Shown here: in pieces, positions 28,987-37,771 of the stretch
Layout: each line of letters starts with the position of its first letter
How positions within the stretch are numbered: the stretch's first letter is position 1
Assembly (NCBI RefSeq): GCF_001999985.1
Contig: NZ_CP019645.1
Location: 1,674,001 to 1,738,000 of the forward strand
Reading direction: 5' to 3'
Length of the DNA stretch: 64,000 nt
Origin: Helicobacter bilis
Lineage (GTDB): Bacteria > Campylobacterota > Campylobacteria > Campylobacterales > Helicobacteraceae
The notes under the pieces: generated by a model
Databases searched by the model: none
The model's input: the letters and a program-made list of their open reading frames with translations, nothing else
Told to the model about the DNA's origin: nothing
Made by a program: the position numbers and the translations under genes

Positions 28987-30045
28987 ATGTTTTATGAATT
29001 GCATGGAATCTTAAATATTACACTATTAAAATACATTACTTTTCGCTCTGGTTTAGCCTTTTTTATTGCCTTTTTGTTGAGTGTGTATTGTATGCCGTTT
29101 TTTATCGCATGGGCTAAGGCAAAAAAGGCTAGTCAGCCCATTTCATCATCTATAAAAGCACATGCAAATAAGAAAGACACGCCGACTATGGGTGGTTTAG
29201 TCTTTGTCTTTTCTGCGGTTATATCAAGTCTATTTTGTGCAAATCTTAGCAATTCTTATGTGCAAATCGGGCTTATTTGTCTCATTACTTTCATGCTTAT
29301 TGGTGCAAGAGATGATTATATGAAGATTTCAGCAAAGAGTAATGCTGGAATGAGTTCAAGAGCAAAATTTTTGCTTTTAGCCTGTGTGGCTCTCATTTTA
29401 AGTGTATGGCTGTATATGTCTGGCTTAAGCACGGATTTTTACATTCCCATGCTTAAAAAGCCCTTAATTACTTTAGAATCTTATTTTATGATTGCTTTTT
29501 GGGTGATTGTATTTCTAGCGACTACAAATGCGGTGAATGTAACCGATGGACTCGATGGTTTAGCGACTATTCCTAGCATTTGTGCGCTTGCGTCGTTGAG
29601 TGTATTTGTGTATGTCGGCGGCAATGTCGAGATGGCAAAATATCTGCTTTGGCCCCATATCATAGATTCTGGTGAAGTTATGGTTTTAAGCCTTGCTATG
29701 ATAGGTGCACTCTTTGGCTTTTTGTGGTATAACTGCCATCCCGCACAAGTCTTTATGGGCGATAGTGGGAGTTTAGCTTTGGGTGGCTTTATCGCATATT
29801 GTGCCATTGTGTCAAAGAATGAGATTCTATTAATCCTTATGGGGTCTATCTTTGTGATTGAGACTATTTCTGTGATTTTGCAAATTGGCAGCTATAAATT
29901 GCGACAAAAAAGAATCTTTTTAATGGCACCAATCCATCATCATTTTGAAGCAAAAGGCTGGGCGGAAAATAAAATCATCGTGCGATTTTGGATTATTGCT
30001 ATTTTGTCAAACTTGATCGCACTCATTACCTTAAAGATTAGATAG
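28987..30045 (+). CDS. mraY: Phospho-N-acetylmuramoyl-pentapeptide transferase
   Basis: The 352-residue membrane enzyme makes lipid I from UDP-MurNAc-pentapeptide and undecaprenyl phosphate, the first membrane step of peptidoglycan synthesis. Ten helices are expected. Conserved motifs are [25 protein letters not shown] (catalytic aspartates), [15 protein letters not shown] and APIHHHFE (histidine motif). AAGGAAG precedes the ATG. A short stem-loop (GCTGGAAA / TTTCCAGC, 30046-30062) lies right after the stop but lacks a T-run. No other mur genes are adjacent. Confidence 0.96.
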   Translation: MFYELHGILNITLLKYITFRSGLAFFIAFLLSVYCMPFFIAWAKAKKASQPISSSIKAHANKKDTPTMGGLVFVFSAVISSLFCANLSNSYVQIGLICLITFMLIGARDDYMKISAKSNAGMSSRAKFLLLACVALILSVWLYMSGLSTDFYIPMLKKPLITLESYFMIAFWVIVFLATTNAVNVTDGLDGLATIPSICALASLSVFVYVGGNVEMAKYLLWPHIIDSGEVMVLSLAMIGALFGFLWYNCHPAQVFMGDSGSLALGGFIAYCAIVSKNEILLILMGSIFVIETISVILQIGSYKLRQKRIFLMAPIHHHFEAKGWAENKIIVRFWIIAILSNLIALITLKIR

Positions 30046-30209
30046 GCTGGAAACTTTCCAGCATATCTATCGTGCGAGGCACAATGATTTGCAATCTTAA
30101 ATTCTTAATCACGGCACATAAATAAACAGACTTAAAACATATAAACTTTTTAGATACTTAACAAAAGCGTTATACAATTACGCATTGCAAATTACAAAAA
30201 AGGAATATT

Positions 30210-30938
30210 ATGAAGATATCTTATTTTATCTCACTAAGTCTGCTTGGATTAAGTCTCACTTCTCATAGCATGATGGCACAAGATTCTAGCAAGGTGGTCC
30301 AGAAGTTTTTAAAAGAAAATACAAAGCTAGATTTTAAGGTTATCTCTAACACACAAGAGCCATTAAAAGATGCTTCAGTTATCATTTTAGAATCTCCAAA
30401 TAAAGAGAGGATGGCACTACTTGTAAGTAAAGATGGCAGCTATATGATACCTTTAGCAGAGGGCATTGCGACAAGTAATAGTGGTAGTGCTTTGCGTGCT
30501 AGTATTGATGGGGTGAATAAATATAATAAGGATATGAAAGATTCTAAAATATTAGCTTTATTTAAAAAGCATTCAAGTTCAGTCTTAAAGATAGAATCTA
30601 CAAAGCCATCAAAAAACACCATATATATGGTTTTAGATACCACTTGCCCTTATTGTTTGCAAGAAATAGCACACCTTGATGACTATTTAAAAGATGCAAA
30701 TCTTGAAGTATTAATGGTGGGTATATTAGGACAAAAAGCACAGAATAGAACTGCTGGATATTATCAAGAATTACAAAGCGTAAAAAACAGAGACCAAAAG
30801 ATTGCGTTATTAAAAAAGGTATTTCGTGCTGATTATGCACCAAAGGTTGGTAACAATGATCTTGCGACACGCATTTCAGAAGAGAGCCTTGCTGCAGGTG
30901 TGCAGGGTGTGCCTTATATTATAAGGACAACAAAATAG
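30210..30938 (+). CDS. Periplasmic DsbC/DsbG-like thiol-disulfide protein
   Basis: The 242-residue product has a signal peptide (ISYFISLSLLGLSLTSHSMMA, then QDSS). The C-terminal half is a thioredoxin fold with active site CPYC near residue 145 (DTTCPYCLQEI) and the cis-proline loop GVQGVPYII. The N-terminal half fits a dimerisation domain. This is the plan of DsbC/DsbG isomerases and of the Helicobacter periplasmic oxidoreductases. Oxidase versus isomerase activity cannot be told. AAAAAGGA precedes the ATG. arsR follows 123 bases later. Confidence 0.8.
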   Translation: MKISYFISLSLLGLSLTSHSMMAQDSSKVVQKFLKENTKLDFKVISNTQEPLKDASVIILESPNKERMALLVSKDGSYMIPLAEGIATSNSGSALRASIDGVNKYNKDMKDSKILALFKKHSSSVLKIESTKPSKNTIYMVLDTTCPYCLQEIAHLDDYLKDANLEVLMVGILGQKAQNRTAGYYQELQSVKNRDQKIALLKKVFRADYAPKVGNNDLATRISEESLAAGVQGVPYIIRTTK

Positions 30939-31060
30939 TTGAAAGCTAATGCCTAAGTAGCGTAGTATGCTAGATTCTGTTTCTGTGGAATTAAGGCGGT
31001 TTTTATGAAATATACTATACAATACAAGCCGTTTAAACCTAGTAATAGCAGGGGTGTATA

Positions 31061-31741
31061 ATGTTAGAAATTTTAATGATTGAAGATGATGTTGAATTAG
31101 CCGAAGTATTGAGTGATTATCTGAAGCAACATGACATTCATGTAACAAACTATGATGAGCCATATACGGGCATGTCAGCACTTGCAACAAAGCATTTTGA
31201 TCTTTTATTACTTGATCTTACTTTGCCAAATCTTGATGGACTCGAAGTGTGCAAAAAAGTCGCAAAGCAAAAAAACATTCCTATAATCATATCATCAGCA
31301 AGAAGTGATGTAAATGATAAGGTAAAAGCCCTTGATAGCGGTGCAGATGACTATATCCCAAAGCCTTATGATCCAAAAGAGCTTGTAGCGCGCATTCAGT
31401 CCTTACTCCGCCGTTATTCACAAAAAATGGCAGAAGAAAAGATAGCAGATAAATCTGTGATATTCTCCATTGATAAGGACACAAGGGAAGTGTTTTTCAA
31501 AGATAAAAAGCTTGATTTAACAAGGGCTGAATATGAGATTCTAACCTTGCTTATCAGTAAAAAAGGGCATGTTTTCAGCAGGGAAGCAATCGCGATTGAA
31601 TCTGAGTCTATTAACCCGGAAAGCTCAAATAAAAGCATTGATGTTATCATCGGTAGATTAAGATCAAAGATAGAAGAGAATCCTAAAAATCCGCAATATA
31701 TCATTTCTGTGCGTGGTGTCGGCTATAAGTTAGAAGCATAA
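31061..31741 (+). CDS. arsR: OmpR-type response regulator ArsR (acid response)
   Basis: The 226-residue protein has an N-terminal receiver domain (EDD acidic pocket at the start, phospho-acceptor aspartate near 52 in [13 protein letters not shown], lysine in YIPKPYDP) and a C-terminal winged helix. [18 protein letters not shown] followed by GRLRSKIE is very close to my memory of H. pylori ArsR (HP0166), which controls acid-adaptation genes including urease. AGGGG precedes the ATG. The sensor kinase gene arsS, which normally follows, is not here: the next gene downstream is a lipoprotein 270 bases away. Confidence 0.88.
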   Translation: MLEILMIEDDVELAEVLSDYLKQHDIHVTNYDEPYTGMSALATKHFDLLLLDLTLPNLDGLEVCKKVAKQKNIPIIISSARSDVNDKVKALDSGADDYIPKPYDPKELVARIQSLLRRYSQKMAEEKIADKSVIFSIDKDTREVFFKDKKLDLTRAEYEILTLLISKKGHVFSREAIAIESESINPESSNKSIDVIIGRLRSKIEENPKNPQYIISVRGVGYKLEA

Positions 31742-32013
31742 AGATTATAATGTATAGTATGTAATATGTGCATGTTTGTTGTGTGATAGTTTGCATATTT
31801 CCATGTATGTTGAAAGTGTGGGTCTAAATAGACATTTTTAAGGTAAGTGAGAGGGGGTTATCTCAATATGGCAAGAACTTTAGAGTAGATAAGATTCATA
31901 ACCAAAGAATAAAACTTGCTTTATTGTGCTATCATACTCTCTATGGTTGCTTGGAATCTTTTTTGCTTTTATGATTTTAGATTCTATAAGGATTTTGTAT
32001 CTAAGGGATTTTG

Positions 32014-32655
32014 ATGTTAAGATTTTTTATTTCAATAAGATTTGTATCACTGCTTTTTCTTGCGTTTATATTTGTAGCTTGCTCTCAAGGTAACTATAAA
32101 GCAGAATATTATTCCACCGTGTTGCCAACCTATGATTTTGATACAAATGCACCGACAATTATCGTATCAGACCCGTGGGATCTTTCGTCAAAATACTATG
32201 CAGGACAAGCATTACTAGCCTTTAAAAAAAGGGGATTTAATAATATCTATATGCAAGGGCAGATTGATACTTCCTATGCTAGAAATGTGATCTACATTCG
32301 CGTTGCTAAGGAGCAGTTAGATCCAGCAAGTAACTATCAATATACATTTAATGCAACAGGTGTTTGTAATGTGATAAATGGTGTCCCTTCATGTAGTATT
32401 GACACAAAGAATGGAGAATCTACAAAGAAAAACACAAAGCGAGTTGTGCGAGATGCTTATCGCGTAGCATTTGATTGGTATGATGTGTATAAAAAGACTA
32501 GGGTGTTGTATGTAGCAGGGAATGCAGCCGTTGATAGCGGACAATACACAGATTTACATGTCTTTACAAACTTGATTAATGACACCGTGTCAAGAATGGA
32601 GTTTCGCAAACCTGTGCAATATATCTATAATGGCTCTTTGAGTTCTAATCATTAA
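32014..32655 (+). CDS. Predicted lipoprotein, unknown family
   Basis: The 213-residue product starts with a lipoprotein signal (SLLFLAFIFVAC, cysteine about residue 23). The mature part reads like a small alpha/beta domain (APTIIVSDPWDLSSKYYAGQ, VIYIRVAKEQL, DAYRVAFDWYDVYKKTRVLY). It recalls DUF4136-like lipoproteins, but the match is weak. AAGGG lies eight bases before the ATG at 32014; an in-frame TTG three bases earlier is less likely. The ung gene starts three bases after its stop, so they are probably one transcript. Confidence 0.7.
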   Translation: MLRFFISIRFVSLLFLAFIFVACSQGNYKAEYYSTVLPTYDFDTNAPTIIVSDPWDLSSKYYAGQALLAFKKRGFNNIYMQGQIDTSYARNVIYIRVAKEQLDPASNYQYTFNATGVCNVINGVPSCSIDTKNGESTKKNTKRVVRDAYRVAFDWYDVYKKTRVLYVAGNAAVDSGQYTDLHVFTNLINDTVSRMEFRKPVQYIYNGSLSSNH

Positions 32656-32657
32656 TC

Positions 32658-33377
32658 ATGTTGATACCCAAAACACTTTCACCACAATGGGTTAATCTAC
32701 TTAAAGATGAGTTTAGCAAACCCTATTTTTTAGAAATCATAAAGCATTATAAACAAGCCTTACAGACGCACAAAAATGCGGTATTTCCGCAAAATGCGAT
32801 ATTTCCACCAAATGAGCTGATTTTCAACGCATTTAATCTCACGCCACCAGAATCTGTTCGCATTGTAATCTTGGGACAGGACCCCTATCATGGTAGCATT
32901 TTTACACAAGATGGAGAAATACCGCAGGCTATGGGCTTAAGCTTTAGTGTGCCAAAAGTCGTGCCAATACCACCTAGCTTAAAAAATATTTACAAAGAAC
33001 TTGAAAATAGTCTAGGGATTTGTATGCCAAATCATGGTGATTTAACACAATGGGCTACAAAAGGTGTGCTATTGCTTAACGCTATCCTTAGTGTGCAAAA
33101 AGGCATGGCAGGTTCGCATAAGCATTTTGGCTGGGAAACTTTCACAGATTCTGTAATTCATGCTCTCTCAACGCATTTTAGCGGTATTGTATTTATGCTA
33201 TGGGGGAATTTTGCTAAAAAGAAAATCTCTCTAATCGATAGCACAAAACACGCAATCATCACAGCCCCACATCCTAGCCCACTTGCTAGGGGTTTTGTAG
33301 GTAGCGGTGTATTCTTGCAGGCAAATAAAGCTCTGCAAGATATGGGTAAAATGCCTATGGATTGGCGTATTATTTAA
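32658..33377 (+). CDS. ung: Uracil-DNA glycosylase
   Basis: The 239-residue family 1 enzyme removes uracil from DNA. The water-activating motif GQDPYHG (catalytic aspartate) and the DNA-intercalating leucine loop HPSPLARGF are present, with LLLNAILSVQKGMAGSH between them. Start is directly after the lipoprotein stop with no clear ribosome site, which suggests reinitiation from the upstream gene. Length is slightly above the usual 225-230. Confidence 0.95.
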   Translation: MLIPKTLSPQWVNLLKDEFSKPYFLEIIKHYKQALQTHKNAVFPQNAIFPPNELIFNAFNLTPPESVRIVILGQDPYHGSIFTQDGEIPQAMGLSFSVPKVVPIPPSLKNIYKELENSLGICMPNHGDLTQWATKGVLLLNAILSVQKGMAGSHKHFGWETFTDSVIHALSTHFSGIVFMLWGNFAKKKISLIDSTKHAIITAPHPSPLARGFVGSGVFLQANKALQDMGKMPMDWRII

Positions 33378-33663
33378 AGGCTTTAAAATCCTATACATCT
33401 ATAAAAAAGCTAAAAATAGTTTTATGAATCATGTGGTATATACACGCATAGATAAATCCCTTAGTATTTTGTTAAAAGCATTGCATAAATTAATTTTATA
33501 TATTGTTCTTACTTACGTCTATGTTGCATGTTTTAGCAATTTATGCAGCATTGCAAAAACTTAAAATATGTTATAGTCCCACCCAAAATACTATATTAAT
33601 TCCTTGTATGAGAAAATAAAATCAAAATATATAAATACCATAAATGCTTCAAAGTCAAGGGAC
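33378..33663. other. Intergenic region before tRNA-Met
   Basis: No convincing gene is found. An 85-codon frame that overlaps the end of ung (33307-33564) looks like chance. A perfect inverted repeat, CAAAGTCAAG (33650-33659) / CTTGACTTTG (33663-33672), overlaps the -35 box of the tRNA promoter. Confidence 0.5.
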
Positions 33664-33693
33664 TTGACTTTGTATATATTATTGTGCTATAAT
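33664..33693 (+). promoter_or_regulatory. Sigma-70 promoter of tRNA-Met
   Basis: TTGACT (33664-33669) and TATAAT (33688-33693) are separated by 18 bases, and the tRNA starts 15 bases after the -10 box. The -35 box is the right arm of a perfect 10-bp inverted repeat, so a protein or structure could affect it. Confidence 0.75.
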
Positions 33694-33708
33694 ACGCTTT
33701 CTCTAAAT

Positions 33709-33786
33709 GTCAGGGTAGCTCAGCTGGTTTAGAGCGCTGGTCTCATAAGCCGGAGGTCGGGGGTTCAAGTCCCCCCCTTGACACCA
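33709..33786 (+). tRNA. tRNA-Met (CAT anticodon), elongator-like
   Basis: The 78-base gene begins GTCAGGGTAGCTCAGC and ends TTGACACCA with CCA encoded. The acceptor stem pairs GTCAGGG with CCTTGAC (one G-T). The anticodon CAT is at 33744-33746 in the loop CTCATAA, and the T arm is GGGGGTTCAAGTCCCCC. The first pair is G-C, so it is not initiator tRNA. A CAT anticodon could also mean tRNA-Ile with lysidine; the stem sequence and usual genomic form favour elongator Met. Confidence 0.92.
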
Positions 33787-34003
33787 TATATCTGCATAAT
33801 CTCTTATTAATTTTTATGAATCATAAAATCATTTCAGTTTTATTTCAGCAGTAAGTTTTTTGTAAAGTCTTAATGGATAAATATTGTCAATAGATAGATC
33901 ATTTCGCAAATGCAAAAATTACATAAGGTTATAAGATTGTGTGTAAAATCTTACTAGATTCCAAACACACATTAAAATAATATCCCCTCCAATAATTACA
34001 ACA

Positions 34004-35842
34004 CTAAATACTCTTTAGCAGCATTTCATGCACGCTATCAACATAGCTTTTAGAATCTTTTAGGCTTTGCCCCTCAAGTATTTTTGCACCATTAAAGAGT
34101 ATAAGGCAGTATTTATCGCGTAAATCCTTAGGCATATCTTTAATTTTTTGTATCAATTCATGGTTTATGTTAATCTCTACATTCTTTTTTGGTTCTGGCA
34201 TTTCCTGCCCCATTTGCCGCATGATTTGCTCCATATAGCTATTTTGCATACCCTCATCAGTGAGTGCTAAAGGTGAAGTGAGACTATCGCTAAGACTTAC
34301 TTCATTTACACCATCTAGCCCTTTAAAAGATTCTATAAGAGTTTCAAAAGCTTTCTTTTGCTCTTCACTAATCTCGCTTTTAATGCCCTCACTTGCCTCT
34401 TTACTATTAATATCAAGCAGCTTTGTGCCATCAAACTCGCCAATTGTAGGAATGACAAAGTTATCCACCTCATCGGCAAACAACAGCACATCATAGTCTT
34501 TAAATTTCTCTAACACAGGATTATTTTTCAGCGTTTCTAAATCCTTGCCTATTGCATAGAATATACCCTTTTGCTCTGCAAGCATTGCTTCTTTATAGGC
34601 TTTAAGGCTTATATACTCGCCCTTTTTCAGCGAATACGCACGCATAAGTTGCAATAACTTCTCTTTATTTTCATAATCGCCATATAACCCCTCTTTTAGC
34701 ACCTTGCCATATTTTGTATAAAAATCTTTATATTTTGCTTCATCTTTTGCAAGAGATTCTATCATGCTTAATACTTTTTTAACTGATGCACTTTTGATTT
34801 GTTCTAGAATCTTATTTTCTTGCAATATCTCTCTGCTTACATTGAGTGGCAGGTCATCGCTATCAATTATCCCATGTATAAATCGCAAATATGAAGGCAA
34901 TAGCTCTTTATCATCATCAGTTATAAACACGCGCTTTACATACAGCTTCACATGTGATTTATAATCCATTCTTTGCATATCAAATGGCGGTGTCGCAGGG
35001 ATATAAAATAGGCTTTTATACTGCAATTTCCCTTCAGCATGAGTGTGTATGTAGCTTATAGGCTTTTCCTTATCATAAGCAAGTGTGCCAAAAAAGTCTT
35101 CATAATCCTCTTTTTTTAACTCACTTTTTGACATCGTCCAAAGGGCTTTTGCTTTATTGACTTGCTCTTCTTTTTCTTCTTTAGTAGTTTCGTCTTTACC
35201 CTCCTCTTTTTTCTCTTCTGTGTATTGTAAAAATATAGGGAATTGAATGTGATTTGAATATCGCTTAATCACATCTTCAATACTCCATTTGTTGCAATAC
35301 TCTTTTGCATCATCTTTAAGATAAAGCGTGATTTCTGTGCCATAGTCTTCCTTACTTGATTCTAGAATCTCATATTCACCATCACCGCTACTTATCCATG
35401 TATATGCTTTTGTATCAAGAGCCTTTTTCGTATTCACAACCACTTTATCAGCCACCATAAAGCTTGAGTAAAAACCTACGCCAAACTGCCCAATAAGATT
35501 AGAATCTTTCTTTTTATCGCCACTTAGATTCTCTAAAAAGCTTTTTGTGCCACTTTTTGCTATCGTGCCAAGATGATTGTTTAAATCATCTTCATTCATA
35601 CCGATACCATTATCAGCGATTTTTAGAATCTTTTTTTCACTATCAAAGCTAATGGTAATCCTTGGGTGAAACACAAGGCTTTTATACGCATCATCGCTTA
35701 GTGTGAGATGATTTAGCTTATCGAGGGCATCACTTGCATTTGAGATAAGTTCGCGTAAGAATATTTCTTTATTAGAATAAAGAGAATGTATCATTAAATC
35801 AAGTAATTGCTTGATCTCTGTTTGAAATGCTTTTTTTGCCAT
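34004..35842 (-). CDS. htpG: Chaperone HtpG (Hsp90)
   Basis: The 612-residue cytoplasmic chaperone has the ATP-binding domain motifs ELISNASDALDKL, ADNGIGM, and GQFGVGFYSSFMV. A charged linker (KEEGKDETTKEEKEEQV) is near residue 220, and the middle domain has the catalytic arginine region LPLNVSREILQ. The C-terminal dimerisation domain is complete. AGGAG precedes the ATG. It is monocistronic; no heat-shock operator (HrcA CIRCE or HspR) is obvious in the 300 bases upstream. Confidence 0.96.
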   Translation of the reverse strand: MAKKAFQTEIKQLLDLMIHSLYSNKEIFLRELISNASDALDKLNHLTLSDDAYKSLVFHPRITISFDSEKKILKIADNGIGMNEDDLNNHLGTIAKSGTKSFLENLSGDKKKDSNLIGQFGVGFYSSFMVADKVVVNTKKALDTKAYTWISSGDGEYEILESSKEDYGTEITLYLKDDAKEYCNKWSIEDVIKRYSNHIQFPIFLQYTEEKKEEGKDETTKEEKEEQVNKAKALWTMSKSELKKEDYEDFFGTLAYDKEKPISYIHTHAEGKLQYKSLFYIPATPPFDMQRMDYKSHVKLYVKRVFITDDDKELLPSYLRFIHGIIDSDDLPLNVSREILQENKILEQIKSASVKKVLSMIESLAKDEAKYKDFYTKYGKVLKEGLYGDYENKEKLLQLMRAYSLKKGEYISLKAYKEAMLAEQKGIFYAIGKDLETLKNNPVLEKFKDYDVLLFADEVDNFVIPTIGEFDGTKLLDINSKEASEGIKSEISEEQKKAFETLIESFKGLDGVNEVSLSDSLTSPLALTDEGMQNSYMEQIMRQMGQEMPEPKKNVEININHELIQKIKDMPKDLRDKYCLILFNGAKILEGQSLKDSKSYVDSVHEMLLKSI

Positions 35843-36140
35843 ATTAAACTCCTAATTTCATATTTTGAGTTAGCAATTATAACATAAGTTTGATAAATAA
35901 ATACAACCTTTAGTCAATATTATTAACTTTAATTAGTATATTGATATAATGTTTTTTTAGTCATTAATTATAATATACTGCTATGTTTCTACATTGCAGG
36001 GCTATCTTGTAGAGATTTAATGATGTTTTGTTATTTTAGATTCAAATGAACCCTATGTAAAACTTCAAATGCAGTATTAAGATTTCTTAAGCAAGGCTTA
36101 CAAAGCCTAAATTGAGTGATTTAAACGCAGCGACAAGGAT

Positions 36141-36809
36141 TTATTTCTGTTTTCTCTTACGCATAAACCACATATATACCAAAGCACATATACACACAAA
36201 GCCAAGCACTGCAACTATAATAAGACGCATTTTTGCCTTAATATCTTGCTGTGTAGAATCAAGCTCTCCCCTGCCAAATGTATCCACAATTTCATTAATA
36301 TCAATCCCACTAAAAGTATCACCAAGCCAATATCCAAACCCCGTCAAAATACTCACCCAAATACCAGCCCCAATGAGTGTAAAAATACTAAAACGCACTA
36401 AATTCATCTTAGCAAGTCCCGCAGGTAAAGAGATATAATGCCTTACAACAGGGATAAGCCGACCTATAAAAGTGCTAATCTCTCCATGTTTATTAAAAAA
36501 TTTCTCTGTTGTAACAAGGCTTTTTTCTTTCATAAAAAAGTATTTTCCATATTTTATAACAAAGATTCTACCTATTTTTATGGCTATAAAATAATTACAT
36601 AATGCACCAGCAAGGCTACCAAAAGTCCCCGCAAGAATGGCTAATACAGGATTCATCTTACCCTCCCACACGAGATAACCAGCAGGTATCATCACCACTT
36701 CACTAGGCAGGGGCAGCACACTTGATTCTATCGCCATGAAAATAAAAATGCCAAAATATCCAAAAGATTCTATAATGTCAAGAATGGTGTGTATAATAGT
36801 ATGTATCAT
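36141..36809 (-). CDS. DedA family membrane protein
   Basis: The 222-residue inner-membrane protein belongs to the DedA/SNARE-associated family, flippase-like proteins implicated in recycling undecaprenyl phosphate or phospholipid. Motifs are FIFMAIESSVLPLPSEVVMIPAG (amphipathic re-entrant region with E and P), GTFGSLAGALCNYFIA, and FIGRLIPVVRHYISLPAGLAKM. The ATG at 36809 is chosen since AGAGAGA precedes it; 21 codons upstream another ATG lacks a ribosome site. A short hairpin (AGGCTT / AAGCCT) lies about 40 bases past the stop. It is divergent from the carbonic anhydrase gene. Confidence 0.88.
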   Translation of the reverse strand: MIHTIIHTILDIIESFGYFGIFIFMAIESSVLPLPSEVVMIPAGYLVWEGKMNPVLAILAGTFGSLAGALCNYFIAIKIGRIFVIKYGKYFFMKEKSLVTTEKFFNKHGEISTFIGRLIPVVRHYISLPAGLAKMNLVRFSIFTLIGAGIWVSILTGFGYWLGDTFSGIDINEIVDTFGRGELDSTQQDIKAKMRLIIVAVLGFVCICALVYMWFMRKRKQK

Positions 36810-36902
36810 TATCTCTCTTTGTGCAATCAAACTAAAAATTGCATTATATAGAAACATTTTGTATAATTGCAAATAGGCAAAAACTCTTAATTAAGGCAGG
36901 AT

Positions 36903-37556
36903 ATGAACGAACTCTTTCAAGGTGCAATAAAATTTTATGAAGAAGATTATAATAATGAAAAAGCCTTTTTTAAAAGTTTGCAGGAAAATAAACCACACAC
37001 GCTTTTTATTACCTGTGTAGATTCTAGAATCGATCCAAACAGACTCACACATTCAAAGCCCGGTGAGCTTTATGTCGTGCGAAATATTGGCAATTTAATA
37101 CCGCCATTTAAAGATGAAAATAACGAGATGATGGAGGGCTATCTTGCTACCACTTCATCGATTGAATACTCTATTTGTAAGCTTAAAGTGAAAAATATTA
37201 TTGTATGTGGGCATAGTAATTGTGGGGCATGTGCGGCGGTCTATAATCACGATATGCTAAATGAAATGCCTTATGTAAAAAAATGGCTAGCCCTTCTTAA
37301 ACCAACGATAGCACAAGTTGAATCCATGCAGCCAGAGAGTGAGCATAAACGCATTTGGCTTACAGAATTGCAAAATATCCAACAACAGCTTCATAATCTT
37401 TTAAGCTATCCATTTGTTGAAGAGCGTTTTAATCGCGGGGAATTGCAAATCTATGGTTGGTATTACAACATTATGAACGGACAGATTCTAAATTACAATC
37501 TCATCACACGCGAGTTTAAGCCAATCGTTGGGGATAATACACTGAAAAGCGAATAA
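36903..37556 (+). CDS. Beta-class carbonic anhydrase
   Basis: The 217-residue cytoplasmic enzyme interconverts CO2 and bicarbonate. Zinc ligands are the cysteine in FITCVDSRIDP and the histidine and cysteine in CGHSNCGAC; the D-R dyad is present in VDSR. H. pylori has an alpha and a beta form, the beta one supporting CO2 supply for biosynthesis and acid tolerance. AGGCAGG lies just before the ATG. It is monocistronic. Confidence 0.93.
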   Translation: MNELFQGAIKFYEEDYNNEKAFFKSLQENKPHTLFITCVDSRIDPNRLTHSKPGELYVVRNIGNLIPPFKDENNEMMEGYLATTSSIEYSICKLKVKNIIVCGHSNCGACAAVYNHDMLNEMPYVKKWLALLKPTIAQVESMQPESEHKRIWLTELQNIQQQLHNLLSYPFVEERFNRGELQIYGWYYNIMNGQILNYNLITREFKPIVGDNTLKSE

Positions 37557-37771
37557 ATAGGTTTTGTTTGACATAATAGTTGCTAATGCCGTGTAGGTAA
37601 TGTAGGGACTAGAAGCTAAATATAGAGCCTTGTATAGATTAGCTTTAATACTTTTTAAGGATATGGAATCTATCTATAAACGCAAAATACACTTATCTCC
37701 CCCTTATTTATCAAAAATAAATTATAATTTTAGATTCATTTGTAAAAGATTCCAAACATAAAAGGGAAAAT

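Noticed and set aside
30046-30062. GCTGGAAA/TTTCCAGC stem after mraY as a terminator
   Set aside because: The spacer is one base and no T-run follows, so a standard intrinsic terminator is not supported.
33307-33564. 85-codon frame overlapping the end of ung
   Set aside because: Out-of-frame overlap with a strongly supported enzyme; hydrophobic stretch is explained by AT-rich DNA.
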